This document shows positions 13,168 to 21,165 of a stretch of DNA of 28,930 nt, in pieces. A model generated the notes under the pieces. The model was not told the DNA's origin. It saw nothing but the letters and a program-made list of their open reading frames with translations, and made no database searches. The position numbers and the translations under genes are program-made. The DNA is from JAFGMR01 sp964632755 (GTDB taxonomy: Archaea > Halobacteriota > Methanosarcinia > Methanotrichales > Methanotrichaceae): contig CAZWDT010000039.1 in the NCBI GenBank assembly GCA_964632755.1, positions 1 to 28,930 of the forward strand, in the 5' to 3' direction. Within the stretch, counting starts at the first letter, position 1, and each line of letters begins with the position of its first letter.

Positions 13168-16027
13168 ATACGGATGGAAGTCGAGGCACCCCCATCCCTG
13201 TGAGGCAGTCCTCTCCCTCCATGAGGGGCAGCTCGAGCCAGTACTCTTTGCCGTCCATGTAGGGGATGATGGCCTCGTAGTAGTCGCCCGGCGGCGTGCC
13301 ATTAAATGTGGCCTGGGCGGCCTCCGCAAGGGGCTTGTAACCCTTCGCGCTCGTCGTTATGTGGACCGTTGTCACGTCGTTCTCCCGGGCATATCCTTGC
13401 ATCAGCCCTATCACGTCTTCGGAGCCGTATCCCATGATCATGTATCTCGACCAGACAACGGCAACCGCTCCGCTTATATGGGGCGTGGCCATGCTGGTGC
13501 CGCTCATGACGGCATAGCTGCTGCTCTTGTAGGTGGGGTAGGTGGAGGTGATTCCCACGCCCGGAGCGCCGAAGTAGACCTCTCCTTCTTCCATCACGCC
13601 GTCGCCATCGTTGAAGCCGGGCGATGTCCACCAGATGGCACTGCCATCTATGTCCAGAGCTCCTACCGATACCACGCCTTCGAATGCTGAGGGATATGCG
13701 ATCGTGGGATTCGAGGGAAGGCCGTTTCCGGCGGCTGCAACCACCATCACGCCGTTATCCAGGGCGTATCTTACCGACTCGGCCAGCACTTCACCGACCT
13801 CGCTTCCCCCGAGGGACATGGAGATGATCTCAGTCCCGAGATCGGTCGATCGATATATGGCCCGCGCCATATCGTAGTCCTCTAGGTTGGTGCTGTATAC
13901 ATGCAAGTCGGCATCAGGTGCCATTCCCCAGATGCCCTGGCCGTCGAAACCACCATCCGCAAGTATGGTCCCTGCAACGTGGGTTCCGTGGCCATGGTAA
14001 TCGCATCGATCGTACTCCCCTGGGCCATAGCGATCTGAGAAATCCTCGAGGCGCATCACCAGATCCGGGTGAAGGGCGTCGACTCCGGTATCGATTATCG
14101 TAACATCGACGCCCTCGCCGCCGCTTGTCCTGGTGAGGGTTGAGTCGCCATACATGAACTTTATCCCCCAGGGAACGCTCTCTGTGGGGGTCTGGCTCCT
14201 CGCTGGAACCTCCCATAGCCTCTGCCAGTCCGATGTGGTAGTCTCGATATCATTTGCCCTGATCACCATGCTCTCGTCGCGAGAGACCGAGTAGGAGGCG
14301 ATCTCAGACCAGCATTGTGCCTCATCGTTCCATCTGTATAAGGACTCGGAGGCCCTCATTCCCGAGGTTCCTGCCGAGGCGGTCGTGACGTACTCGTCCT
14401 GGCCATGGTGCTCGTTGATGGGATATGCGTGGCTGTATAGATGGGCTTGGAACTTGTCGATCCCTCCGCGGATGCCTTCCGCTCTCGCCAAGAGGCCGGA
14501 CTCGATCTCGGAATTGCCAGACTTCGAACTCACCTCGACGCTTCGACTATCGGTTTCGAGCTCCACATCGACTACGGCGCTTCGGACAGTCTCCGCCCCA
14601 AGGCTGAGCGATCCATAGCCTGGCAACCTCCAGATACCCTGGGCTTGGGCGCTCCCGAGCTCGTATTGGGCAGAGCTTGCTCCAAATAGCCTATCGGCCC
14701 AGCCGCTGACCGAGAGGGTCAGGTAGGTCCTATGATATAGGTCATCTCCAGCGAGGCTATTTCTGGCGATTGCGACCGACTCCAAACTGAGGTCATCGGC
14801 GTGAGATGCCTGGATCTGCGCAGAGGAGCTGATGGGATCGATCCCGATGACCGCCTGGTTTGTGACCATAACCGTCCCATCGCCGGCGAGGCTCTGCGAG
14901 GTGTAGACCTTATCCGAATTGGCACCAGCCCATTGATCGCCGGTTATGGTGCCGTCCCAGGATGTTGTTGTACTGGAGGTCAACGTCTCGCCGTTGTTCT
15001 CCGCCTGGGCGATCTGCGTGGTGCTCAGACGACCTTGCGTGTTATCGAGATGCTGTGCGAGGGCGACGGAGTCATCGCTCGATCTGGCAGAGCCCGAGAT
15101 ATCGTAGGGATAACCATCGCCGCTGACGCGATTGCTAACGCTTCTCGCCCCATCATTGCTTGTCCAGCGGTCAGATATCGTCTCCATGCGGCCGAATCCC
15201 GATCGGATCCATGTGGATACAAGCTCATCCTCCGTCAGATAGGTGCTGTGGGAGTTGCTAGCCTGAGCGGTTAGATCCGTCCCTTCATCATAGCTGCTGT
15301 AGCTACCGTAGACATTCGATGACTTGGTGCTCAAGGTCACCTTGTCTCCACTGGCTTTCATCTCCCAGATGGAGAGGGTAGCACCGTTCGCCCCGGCGTA
15401 GATCCATCCATCCAAGGACTCCTGGGCATCGCCTCCATTATCCGTCGAGAATATCCCCTTCTGGGAGCTCGCACTCGCAACCTTCGTCTTGAGGCCGAGA
15501 TGCCCGGATCCGCGAATGCTGGTGGAGGCCGTCGTGGCCACGCCATCCATACCCGCGATCAACGTGCTCTGGGAACTCATGATGCCATCGTCGAAGCCGG
15601 ACTCCTGAATCACCTCATCCTCGCCACTAGCGGCTGCCATATAAATGATTCCTTGGCCGGATGCGTCCACATCCTGCGCCATCTGGCTTCCTTGGGGGGC
15701 TGTTTGCGATCTGCTCCTTATGCTGAGGAGACCATTGCTCTCCAGTTGGACCTCCGCCGCATAGGCCCTTCCCATATGCCCACCGGACTGGGACTGCTCG
15801 ATCACATTTTGGCCTCGGGCATCGATCGTCCTATCTTGCACTATGGCCTCTCCTATCTCGATCGACTCCACCAACTTGGCAGAGTCATCCAGCTGGAAGC
15901 TCTCATCGATATGGCTGGATCCATCTCCGTCGCCGGAGCCGACGCTGAGGGATATTCCCAGGGCTATGGATGAAGTTGCGACCAGGATGATGGATACGAT
16001 CAGGATCTCTTTTAGATATTTAACCAT
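13166..16027 (-). CDS. Secreted subtilisin-like (S8) serine protease with very long N-terminal region
   Basis: This 953-aa exported protein has a signal/anchor helix (about 7-26) and a C-terminal subtilase domain (about 612-880). The triad is intact: Asp646 (TIIDTGVDALHPD), His680 (HGHGTHVAGT) and Ser845 (SGTSMATPHISG). The oxyanion Asn is N768 (AAAGNG). About 70 residues follow the domain. Residues 30-600 are Ser/Thr/Gln/Asp-rich, beta-prone and unlike any ordinary I9 propeptide (normally 70-100 aa). They may be a stalk, a substrate-like surface domain or an oversized prodomain. GAGGT precedes the ATG at 16027. The Tyr/Trp-rich secreted protein follows 141 nt downstream on the same strand. 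The protease call is firm; substrate and localisation are inferred. Confidence 0.9.
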   Translation of the reverse strand: MVKYLKEILIVSIILVATSSIALGISLSVGSGDGDGSSHIDESFQLDDSAKLVESIEIGEAIVQDRTIDARGQNVIEQSQSGGHMGRAYAAEVQLESNGLLSIRSRSQTAPQGSQMAQDVDASGQGIIYMAAASGEDEVIQESGFDDGIMSSQSTLIAGMDGVATTASTSIRGSGHLGLKTKVASASSQKGIFSTDNGGDAQESLDGWIYAGANGATLSIWEMKASGDKVTLSTKSSNVYGSYSSYDEGTDLTAQASNSHSTYLTEDELVSTWIRSGFGRMETISDRWTSNDGARSVSNRVSGDGYPYDISGSARSSDDSVALAQHLDNTQGRLSTTQIAQAENNGETLTSSTTTSWDGTITGDQWAGANSDKVYTSQSLAGDGTVMVTNQAVIGIDPISSSAQIQASHADDLSLESVAIARNSLAGDDLYHRTYLTLSVSGWADRLFGASSAQYELGSAQAQGIWRLPGYGSLSLGAETVRSAVVDVELETDSRSVEVSSKSGNSEIESGLLARAEGIRGGIDKFQAHLYSHAYPINEHHGQDEYVTTASAGTSGMRASESLYRWNDEAQCWSEIASYSVSRDESMVIRANDIETTTSDWQRLWEVPARSQTPTESVPWGIKFMYGDSTLTRTSGGEGVDVTIIDTGVDALHPDLVMRLEDFSDRYGPGEYDRCDYHGHGTHVAGTILADGGFDGQGIWGMAPDADLHVYSTNLEDYDMARAIYRSTDLGTEIISMSLGGSEVGEVLAESVRYALDNGVMVVAAAGNGLPSNPTIAYPSAFEGVVSVGALDIDGSAIWWTSPGFNDGDGVMEEGEVYFGAPGVGITSTYPTYKSSSYAVMSGTSMATPHISGAVAVVWSRYMIMGYGSEDVIGLMQGYARENDVTTVHITTSAKGYKPLAEAAQATFNGTPPGDYYEAIIPYMDGKEYWLELPLMEGEDCLTGMGVPRLPSV

Positions 16028-16350
16028 TTGAATTACCTCGAAGAGAGCTACTCTTTGATGATATTCAAGAAGTATTCGATGCTGATAAATCTATCGGTCA
16101 ACGTCGAGCCATTAAAGAAAACGATATGCTCAGATGAATTTTCCAATTCAACTCCAAAAAATCGTTATAAATGATTGCACCTATCAATTTAAAAAATTGG
16201 ACTTCGTACAGATGTGGCGGCTGAACGATCATCTCACTCACCTTCAGATGCGCCCAAAGCTTGCGGATATCAACGCATCACAAGCAAAAAAGGACTGCAA
16301 CGCGGGAAGATCGATCACGTGCAATCGTGATATATCCCCGCTTCAATGAA
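16028..16350. other. AT-rich intergenic stretch
   Basis: These 323 nt separate the protease gene from the next minus-strand gene. The part near 16130-16200 is AT-rich. One plus-strand frame of 71 codons (16134-16349) has no ribosome-binding site and no recognisable protein character. The protease promoter should lie near 16070-16100, where ATTTATCA on the minus strand is a possible box A. Confidence 0.5.
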
Positions 16351-17103
16351 TTAACGCTTCCAGGTGGACCGGATCCTGGTTGAGAGGCCTGGATTCTTAA
16401 ACTGTTTGTATATATTTGGATCAATTGTATTACCTATGAAGGGATCGATCGTCCCCTCCTCCATGTTGGCAACCCAGAACTGCATCCCTGCCTCCTCCGC
16501 GGCATCGCTCCAATCCCTGAAGAACTCTATGAAGGGCGCGGGGCTCTCCTCATGGGGGACCAGCACCACCCTTTCCTCCCTCAGGCAGTCATCAAGCCTT
16601 ACCATTCCTATGCGAGGGAAGGCCGTTACCTCGACCTCCATCCCTGCCCGACCGGCGAACCTGAGGCCCGATGGTGTCCTCTCCAGGAGGTCGTAGCCAG
16701 CATCGGCCATGAACTCCATCAGCAGATCCTCGAGGTTGCTTTCGACGAGCTCCAATAGCTCCTTTCGAGAGCGCCTAAAAGCCTCGTAGGCCCTCTGGAA
16801 GTCCGGCTTGTCGTATCCGGCGGATAGGGGGAAATGAAATATCCTGCCTTCGATAGTTATCGCGCTATCCAGCTTGGGGATCAAAGGAAGGACGGACTCT
16901 CCGCTCATCATGCTCTGAAAGATGCCAGGTGCAATTCTCCTCTTGCCGGTCAGAAGGGCCAGCTCCTCTCGATCCTCCGTCGCGAGATTCGCCTCCCTGA
17001 CGGCTTGATATGTGCGCTGGAGCATCTCGCATCTTGCGATTATCCCCCTCTCCTCGATCCTCGCCGCAAGCGTTTCGCCAAGTGCTATTATTTTCTTCGA
17101 CAT
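16351..17103 (-). CDS. Conserved-looking protein of unknown function, downstream of mptA
   Basis: This soluble protein of about 250 aa has no signal peptide. The N-terminal half is helical and charged (LGETLAARIEERGIIARCEM, FRRSRKELLELVESNLEDLL). The C-terminal half alternates strands and helices: GYDLLERTPSGLRFAGRAGM, then EVEVTAFPRIGMVRLDD, ERVVLVPHE, QFWVANMEEGTIDPFIGNTID and a final FKNPGLSTRI. The ExE-containing strand pattern faintly resembles PD-(D/E)xK-type folds, but I cannot support a nuclease call. The start is ATG 17103 (MSKKIIALGE) or ATG 17115; neither has a clear Shine-Dalgarno. It lies about 45 nt behind mptA on the same strand and is probably cotranscribed, but a pterin role is only suggested by position. 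Confidence 0.6.
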   Translation of the reverse strand: MSKKIIALGETLAARIEERGIIARCEMLQRTYQAVREANLATEDREELALLTGKRRIAPGIFQSMMSGESVLPLIPKLDSAITIEGRIFHFPLSAGYDKPDFQRAYEAFRRSRKELLELVESNLEDLLMEFMADAGYDLLERTPSGLRFAGRAGMEVEVTAFPRIGMVRLDDCLREERVVLVPHEESPAPFIEFFRDWSDAAEEAGMQFWVANMEEGTIDPFIGNTIDPNIYKQFKNPGLSTRIRSTWKR

Positions 17104-17147
17104 GGATCTATGCATCTCGTTCCACTAAGGGCATGCAGTTTTCGCCC

Positions 17148-18089
17148 TCACATACATGAGGAGAGCTCTGCCCTTAGCTCCCCCATGGTTGCGGTCCTCT
17201 CAGCGAAGGCGTTATGCTGGTGGATGCTCTCCTCATTGATCTGCTTGATCGTTACAACCGCCCCATCAGGCAGCTCATCGAAGCTCTCCACAATCCTCTG
17301 TGCCATGGATCTCACGCAATCCTCCACGAACTTGGGGTTGCTGTGGGCACGAGAGACGACGAGAGCCTCATCCGACCTCTTCAAAAGGCCGTATACGCGC
17401 GAGCTCATCGACTCCTCTATGATCCGGATGATGCGATCTATCGATATGCAGCGCTGGTTCTTCACCTCTATCGATATGCTGCCACGGCCGCGCTGATTGT
17501 GTGTGGCCACAGGGATCCTCTCGGCGAAATCCCTCGCGGTCTTGGCATCCAGGCCGATGTTGGCAAGCTCGCGTATCACCTGCTCTCTCATGATCTCCTG
17601 AGCACAGGGGCAGGCGGTCATTCCCACGACCTCCGCCCCCACGATCTTCATCAGATCGGAGGTCGGCCCGGCCTGGGCCACTGCCTCGGCGAAGATGTCC
17701 ACCACCTCTTGGCAGGTGATCTTAGTGGCCGGGGTCTGACGCCGAACGATATACTCGCTCTTCATCTTCACCTCCGCCCGGGTAGCATACTCATGCCTCG
17801 CGAGCAAGCCGGTCGCAATCTTTCCACAGAGCTCCTCGATCTCGTAGACGGGCCTTGATATCTCCTCCTCCAAAACGGCGTCGATGACCTCGAAGTTACG
17901 AGATAGGTTGGCGCCCTTTCTGTCCGATGGGAGGTCGACGAAGACCTCGAACCTTGAGATGAGGATAATGGGCCGCTCATCGCCCCCTCGCTCGACCTTG
18001 ACCAGCTTCTTTACGCCGGTTGCCCCAACCCTTGTGAGGTTTATGGGATAGTCGGGAGAGCACGCCTGAATGTCCGGCAAGTTATACAA
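17148..18089 (-). CDS. mptA: GTP cyclohydrolase MptA (type IV)
   Basis: This 313-aa iron-dependent GTP cyclohydrolase opens the guanine ring of GTP to 7,8-dihydroneopterin 2',3'-cyclic phosphate. That is the first step towards methanopterin, the C1 carrier of methanogenesis. Family blocks are visible: NLTRVGATGVKKLV near the N-terminus, FEVFVDLPSDRKGANLSRN, VGMTACPCAQE with the conserved cysteines, ERIPVATHNQRGRGSI and VVSRAHSNPKFVEDCVRSMA. The length equals the family's usual 310 or so. GGTGAGG lies 8 nt before the ATG and overlaps the stop of the small acidic gene upstream. It is therefore the second gene of a minus-strand operon. Confidence 0.95.
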   Translation of the reverse strand: MYNLPDIQACSPDYPINLTRVGATGVKKLVKVERGGDERPIILISRFEVFVDLPSDRKGANLSRNFEVIDAVLEEEISRPVYEIEELCGKIATGLLARHEYATRAEVKMKSEYIVRRQTPATKITCQEVVDIFAEAVAQAGPTSDLMKIVGAEVVGMTACPCAQEIMREQVIRELANIGLDAKTARDFAERIPVATHNQRGRGSISIEVKNQRCISIDRIIRIIEESMSSRVYGLLKRSDEALVVSRAHSNPKFVEDCVRSMAQRIVESFDELPDGAVVTIKQINEESIHQHNAFAERTATMGELRAELSSCM

Positions 18090-18095
18090 TGGGCC

Positions 18096-18305
18096 TCACC
18101 CGTCCTCGCAGTCATCGAGGAGATCGAACCGCATTATTAGATCGTCCACCTCGTCAAGGAGATCATCGAGCATTTCGCTCACCCTCCTATCGCGCTCGTA
18201 TAGGGAGCTGAGCAGCCCTTCCACCTCCCCTTGCAGCCGCTCATCACCGAGACGGAGCAGCATAATATCCATCATCTGCCTCTCGATATCATCCGAGTCC
18301 AGCAT
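18096..18305 (-). CDS. 69-aa acidic helical protein upstream of mptA
   Basis: This small, strongly acidic and Leu/Asp/Glu-rich protein (MLDSDDIERQMMDIMLLRLG and DDLLDEVDDLIMRFDLLDD) is almost certainly all-helical and probably a coiled-coil. It has a good Shine-Dalgarno (GGAG, 8-nt spacing) and ends 6 nt before the mptA start, with its stop inside the mptA ribosome-binding site. That close packing argues that it is a real gene. An inverted repeat sits just upstream (18318-18345). The function is unknown; a regulator or partner of MptA is an inference from the operon alone. Confidence 0.65.
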   Translation of the reverse strand: MLDSDDIERQMMDIMLLRLGDERLQGEVEGLLSSLYERDRRVSEMLDDLLDEVDDLIMRFDLLDDCEDG

Positions 18306-18317
18306 AGGATGATCTCC

Positions 18318-18345
18318 AGGGCAAAGATATTTGAGACTTTGCCCT
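18318..18345. promoter_or_regulatory. Candidate operator between the mptA operon and kptA
   Basis: AGGGCAAAG (18318-18326) and CTTTGCCCT (18337-18345) are perfect 9-bp inverted arms around a 10-nt AT-rich spacer. They lie 12 nt from the acidic-gene ATG, and on the minus strand the spacer contains TCTCAAATAT. The element would sit in the 5' leader or over the promoter of the mptA operon. It could be an operator for a dimeric repressor or an RNA hairpin placed before the ribosome-binding site. Confidence 0.55.
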
Positions 18346-18417
18346 CTCGTCCCCGAAAGGAGACAGAGTCACCTATATCTATCGTGAGCTCGTCTCTCCA
18401 AACCTTGAGGAGTCTTG

Positions 18418-19071
18418 ATGATCAGGAGATGCGCCATAGACGGTTACTTCAGAGGCGAACGTTGCAGCTGCGGCGAGAGTGGTTCACTGGTCTTGGACGA
18501 ATCCCGAACGGAACAGCTCGGGCGGCTGGTGGCAGGGGCGCTTCGCCACTTTCCAGATGACCTAGGCCTTGCCATGAGCCCCCGCGGCTGGGTGGATCTA
18601 TCGGTGCTGGGGGATGTTGTCGGCACCAGGCATCGATGGGCGAACGAGGCCCTTGTGGTGGCCCTGGTCCAGTCAGATCCTAAAGAGAGGTATGAGATCA
18701 GCGGGAACAAGATCCGCGCGAGGTATGGGCACTCGGTGGATGTGGACCTGGATCATCCTGAGAACCACGACGATGTACTCTACTATGGGGCTGCGGAAGA
18801 GGAGGCGGCCATGATTCTGGAGGAAGGCCTTCGATCGGCCTCTCAGCGATACGTCCATCTCAGCAGAACGCCTGAGAAGGCATGGCACGTTGGCACATTT
18901 CGCACCAGCAACCCGAAGGTGATACGCGTGGACGCTGCCAACGCCCGAGAAGCGGGGGTGAACATGATGACGGTCAACGAGGAGATAGTCCTCTCTTTGC
19001 CAATCCCCTCGCCGTTCCTGTCGCTTCTTCCGGTTCAGGAGCAGGCCGCCCTCCGGAGCCAATGCCGCTAA
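18418..19071 (+). CDS. kptA: RNA 2'-phosphotransferase KptA/Tpt1
   Basis: This 217-aa protein transfers a 2'-phosphate from RNA to NAD, giving ADP-ribose 1'',2''-cyclic phosphate. The N-terminal winged-helix lobe contains MSPRGWVDLSVLG and YEISGNKIRARYGHSVDV. The ADP-ribosyltransferase-like lobe contains LYYGAAEEEAAMILEEGL, YVHLSRTPEKAWHVGTF and IRVDA. A leading Cys cluster (IRRCAIDGYFRGERCSCG) looks like a zinc knuckle and is seen in methanogen members. GAGGAG at 18407-18412 fits ATG 18418 (5-nt spacing) better than the adjacent TTG 18415. Archaeal tRNA splicing does not leave a 2'-phosphate, so its natural substrate is uncertain. It is divergent from the mptA operon. Confidence 0.9.
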   Translation: MIRRCAIDGYFRGERCSCGESGSLVLDESRTEQLGRLVAGALRHFPDDLGLAMSPRGWVDLSVLGDVVGTRHRWANEALVVALVQSDPKERYEISGNKIRARYGHSVDVDLDHPENHDDVLYYGAAEEEAAMILEEGLRSASQRYVHLSRTPEKAWHVGTFRTSNPKVIRVDAANAREAGVNMMTVNEEIVLSLPIPSPFLSLLPVQEQAALRSQCR

Positions 19072-19105
19072 CGAGGGTTCATCCTTCAATTCCGCACGCT
19101 TCGGT

Positions 19106-19717
19106 TCATCGGCCATACCGCCTCTCCCGGGCCTGGTAGTCCCTGATGGCCCGGAGGAGATCGATCCTCCTAATCGAGTTCCAGTTGACCTCGGTGAAAT
19201 AGAGCTCTGAGTAGGCGGCCTGCCAGATCATAAAATCGCTCAGCTGTCGTCCACCGGCGCGGATGACAAGATCTGGCTTGAAGCGAAACCTCAAATTTGC
19301 CTCGATCATCTTCTCATCGATCTCCTGGGGCTCTATCAGGCCGCGTTCCACCTTCACGAGAATATTGGTTATGGCCTCGGTCACCTCCTGCTTGCCGCCG
19401 TAGCCGAGCGAGATGATGACGTCCATCCCCAGTCCATCGCTCTTGAGAACCTTGCCGCGCCTGCGATGGATGTGTATCCTCGCCGGGATCTCGGCGAGCC
19501 CCCTCATCAAGGCCGCCTCCAGTTCTGGCCGGTCCTCGGCGATGTAGATTAGGAGGCTCTTCACACCCAGCGGGCCCATCCAGCCTATCACCTCACGAAG
19601 GTTATCGAGGCCGGCGCCGTCGAGATCCCCTGAGGAGATCACTATTGCGACGCAGGAGGGAACCGGATATGGGGAGATCTGCCTCATGAGACGCTTCTCG
19701 TAGAGGTATCGAAGCAT
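19106..19717 (-). CDS. Cis-prenyltransferase homologue lacking the catalytic Asp motif (NgBR/Nus1-like)
   Basis: This 203-aa protein is clearly related to undecaprenyl/dehydrodolichyl diphosphate synthases. It keeps GYGGKQEVTEAI, then FKPDLVIRAGGRQLSDFMIW and QAAYSELYFTEVNW, and ends DYQARERRYG. The N-terminal signature with the catalytic Asp (DGNRRWA) is absent; the aligned place reads VAIVISSGDLDGAG. The S2-phosphate motif is shortened (RAGGRQLS instead of the usual RTxGExRLS). Loss of the Asp, together with a short length, is the hallmark of the non-catalytic subunit of heteromeric cis-prenyltransferases, such as eukaryotic NgBR. The start is ATG 19717, with TTG 19723 or ATG 19747 possible. 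It is divergent from the DUF92 gene 64 nt away. A catalytic partner is not in the window. Confidence 0.8.
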   Translation of the reverse strand: MLRYLYEKRLMRQISPYPVPSCVAIVISSGDLDGAGLDNLREVIGWMGPLGVKSLLIYIAEDRPELEAALMRGLAEIPARIHIHRRRGKVLKSDGLGMDVIISLGYGGKQEVTEAITNILVKVERGLIEPQEIDEKMIEANLRFRFKPDLVIRAGGRQLSDFMIWQAAYSELYFTEVNWNSIRRIDLLRAIRDYQARERRYGR

Positions 19718-19781
19718 GGCAATCAACGCGAGCGATCTCCAAGGCAAAGTATTTTTGGTATGGTGCTACAATGCGCAAGTT

Positions 19782-20990
19782 ATGCAGAGAGAGGACTTGG
19801 CAAGGGTTGCGGCAGGCCTGACCGTGCTTTTCCTGCCCTATGCTGGTGTGATGACGGTCCTTCCCCTGGCGTTCATCTCCTACTTCAGCCGGTCGGCCCG
19901 AATGCTATCGGCCTCCTTCGCCCTGCTCCTCCTCCTCCGATACGCCCTCGACTATATCTCCCTGGACCTCCCGCTATATGTGGTCTCTATCGCCTTTATA
20001 CTGCCCACATTCGCGCAGGTAGCCTCGAAGAGGTTTGCCTCGCTCGCAGGAAGCCTGATCTACCTGATGGTGGCAGTTGCCCTGGGATATCCTGCAGCCA
20101 TACTCGCCTCGACCGAGCTCTTTCCAGAGAAGGTGCTCTTCCTCACCATGTTGGGCGGGCTGAGCGGGGCCTTCTTGCAGCACGTATCCTCTGAGGAGGA
20201 CTTCACAGTACCATTCGGCTCCTGCATGGTGATGTGGCTCTTCAGCTTCGACTACCCCCTCCCCGAGCTGTGGAGGCTGCTCTTGATCTATACCTTCGCA
20301 TTGGCATTGGGGCTTGGGGCCTACTGGGCAAAGGCAGCCGATGTCGATGCCGTGTTGAGCGAGATCATAATCTGCATCCTCGTCATCCTCTTTGGGGGGA
20401 TCTCGTGGTTCCTCCTCCTCCTCTGCTTCTACCTTCTCGGAGGCGGGTTTACCAGATTCAGATATGCGGAGAAGGTCAAGTTGGGCGTCGCCCAGTCCCG
20501 CGGGGGGGTTAGGGGCTACAAGAACGTCTTCAGCAATAGCCTGGTTGCCCTTGCTCTCGCCATAGGCTATGGCGTATACGGGACCGATCTCCTCCTCTTC
20601 GCGTTCTTGGGAGCGGTGGGAACGGCAAACGGCGATACTCTGGCAAGCGAGGTCGGACAGACGAGCAGATCGAAGCCCGTAATGATCACCACACTGCAGC
20701 CCGTCGATCCCGGCGTGGACGGCGGCGTGACGATGCTGGGGGAGGGCGCTGCCTTTCTCGGCGCTCTCGCAATAGGCATCCTCGCGGCGCTCGTCGGCCT
20801 CGCCGGGTGGCAAGGGATCATCGCAGCCCTTGTTGGAGGATTCCTGGGGACCAACTTCGATAGCCTCCTTGGAGCTACACTGCAGAGAGGGGGGCAGCTG
20901 ACCAACAGCGGCGTGAACCTGTTTGCAACCCTCTTCGGGGGGCTTGTCGGCGGAGCCGTTTGGGAGGCATTCCATCTCCTCGGGATGTGA
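19782..20990 (+). CDS. DUF92-family integral membrane protein (putative polyprenol/isoprenoid phosphate kinase)
   Basis: This very hydrophobic protein of 402 aa has about ten membrane segments. The conserved C-terminal DUF92 block is clear: GGGFTRFRYAEKVKLGVAQS, RGVRGYKNVFSN-type text (GGVRGYKNVFSNS), GTANGDTLASEVGQ, TTLQPVDPGVDGGVTMLGE and GTNFDSLLGATLQ. Plant DUF92 protein VTE6 phosphorylates phytyl phosphate, so the archaeal members are plausible CTP-dependent isoprenoid-phosphate kinases. The N-terminal 180 residues are extra membrane helices. I chose ATG 19782 because the hydrophobic protein begins there; no good Shine-Dalgarno is seen. The neighbouring cis-prenyltransferase homologue supports a role in polyprenol lipid-carrier metabolism. 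The family is firm and the activity is inferred. Confidence 0.85.
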   Translation: MQREDLARVAAGLTVLFLPYAGVMTVLPLAFISYFSRSARMLSASFALLLLLRYALDYISLDLPLYVVSIAFILPTFAQVASKRFASLAGSLIYLMVAVALGYPAAILASTELFPEKVLFLTMLGGLSGAFLQHVSSEEDFTVPFGSCMVMWLFSFDYPLPELWRLLLIYTFALALGLGAYWAKAADVDAVLSEIIICILVILFGGISWFLLLLCFYLLGGGFTRFRYAEKVKLGVAQSRGGVRGYKNVFSNSLVALALAIGYGVYGTDLLLFAFLGAVGTANGDTLASEVGQTSRSKPVMITTLQPVDPGVDGGVTMLGEGAAFLGALAIGILAALVGLAGWQGIIAALVGGFLGTNFDSLLGATLQRGGQLTNSGVNLFATLFGGLVGGAVWEAFHLLGM

Positions 20991-21135
20991 GGCCCTTCGG
21001 GTCCGTCTTCTCGCTTATGCAGCCTTCTCGCTTCTGGGATGTTGTCAAGGCTGAAGTGGGGTTTTTCCCTCTTGCCCGCCTTTGGATCCAACGTCTGTCC
21101 CCCGGGCAGGAGGAGGAACGCCCATTTGGCAACGA

Positions 21136-21142
21136 TTTTTAT
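21136..21142 (+). promoter_or_regulatory. TATA-like box of aroE-tyrA
   Basis: TTTTTAT lies 24-30 nt before the aroE ATG at 21166, the distance expected for a leaderless archaeal transcript. No Shine-Dalgarno precedes that ATG. Confidence 0.5.
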
Positions 21143-21165
21143 TCGATGAATGGGCATCTCCCCTC

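Noticed and set aside
13013..13690. Plus-strand frame of 225 codons across the protease C-terminus
   Set aside because: It lies opposite the intact subtilase domain with its catalytic serine and shows no protein family character.
16134..16349. 71-codon plus-strand frame in the AT-rich gap
   Set aside because: No ribosome-binding site, no recognisable motif, and codon use unlike the neighbours. It is probably chance in AT-rich DNA.
19974..20975. Open minus-strand frame of 333 codons opposite the DUF92 gene
   Set aside because: It is antisense to a clearly conserved membrane-protein family. The composition is a mirror of hydrophobic codons and there is no ribosome-binding site.
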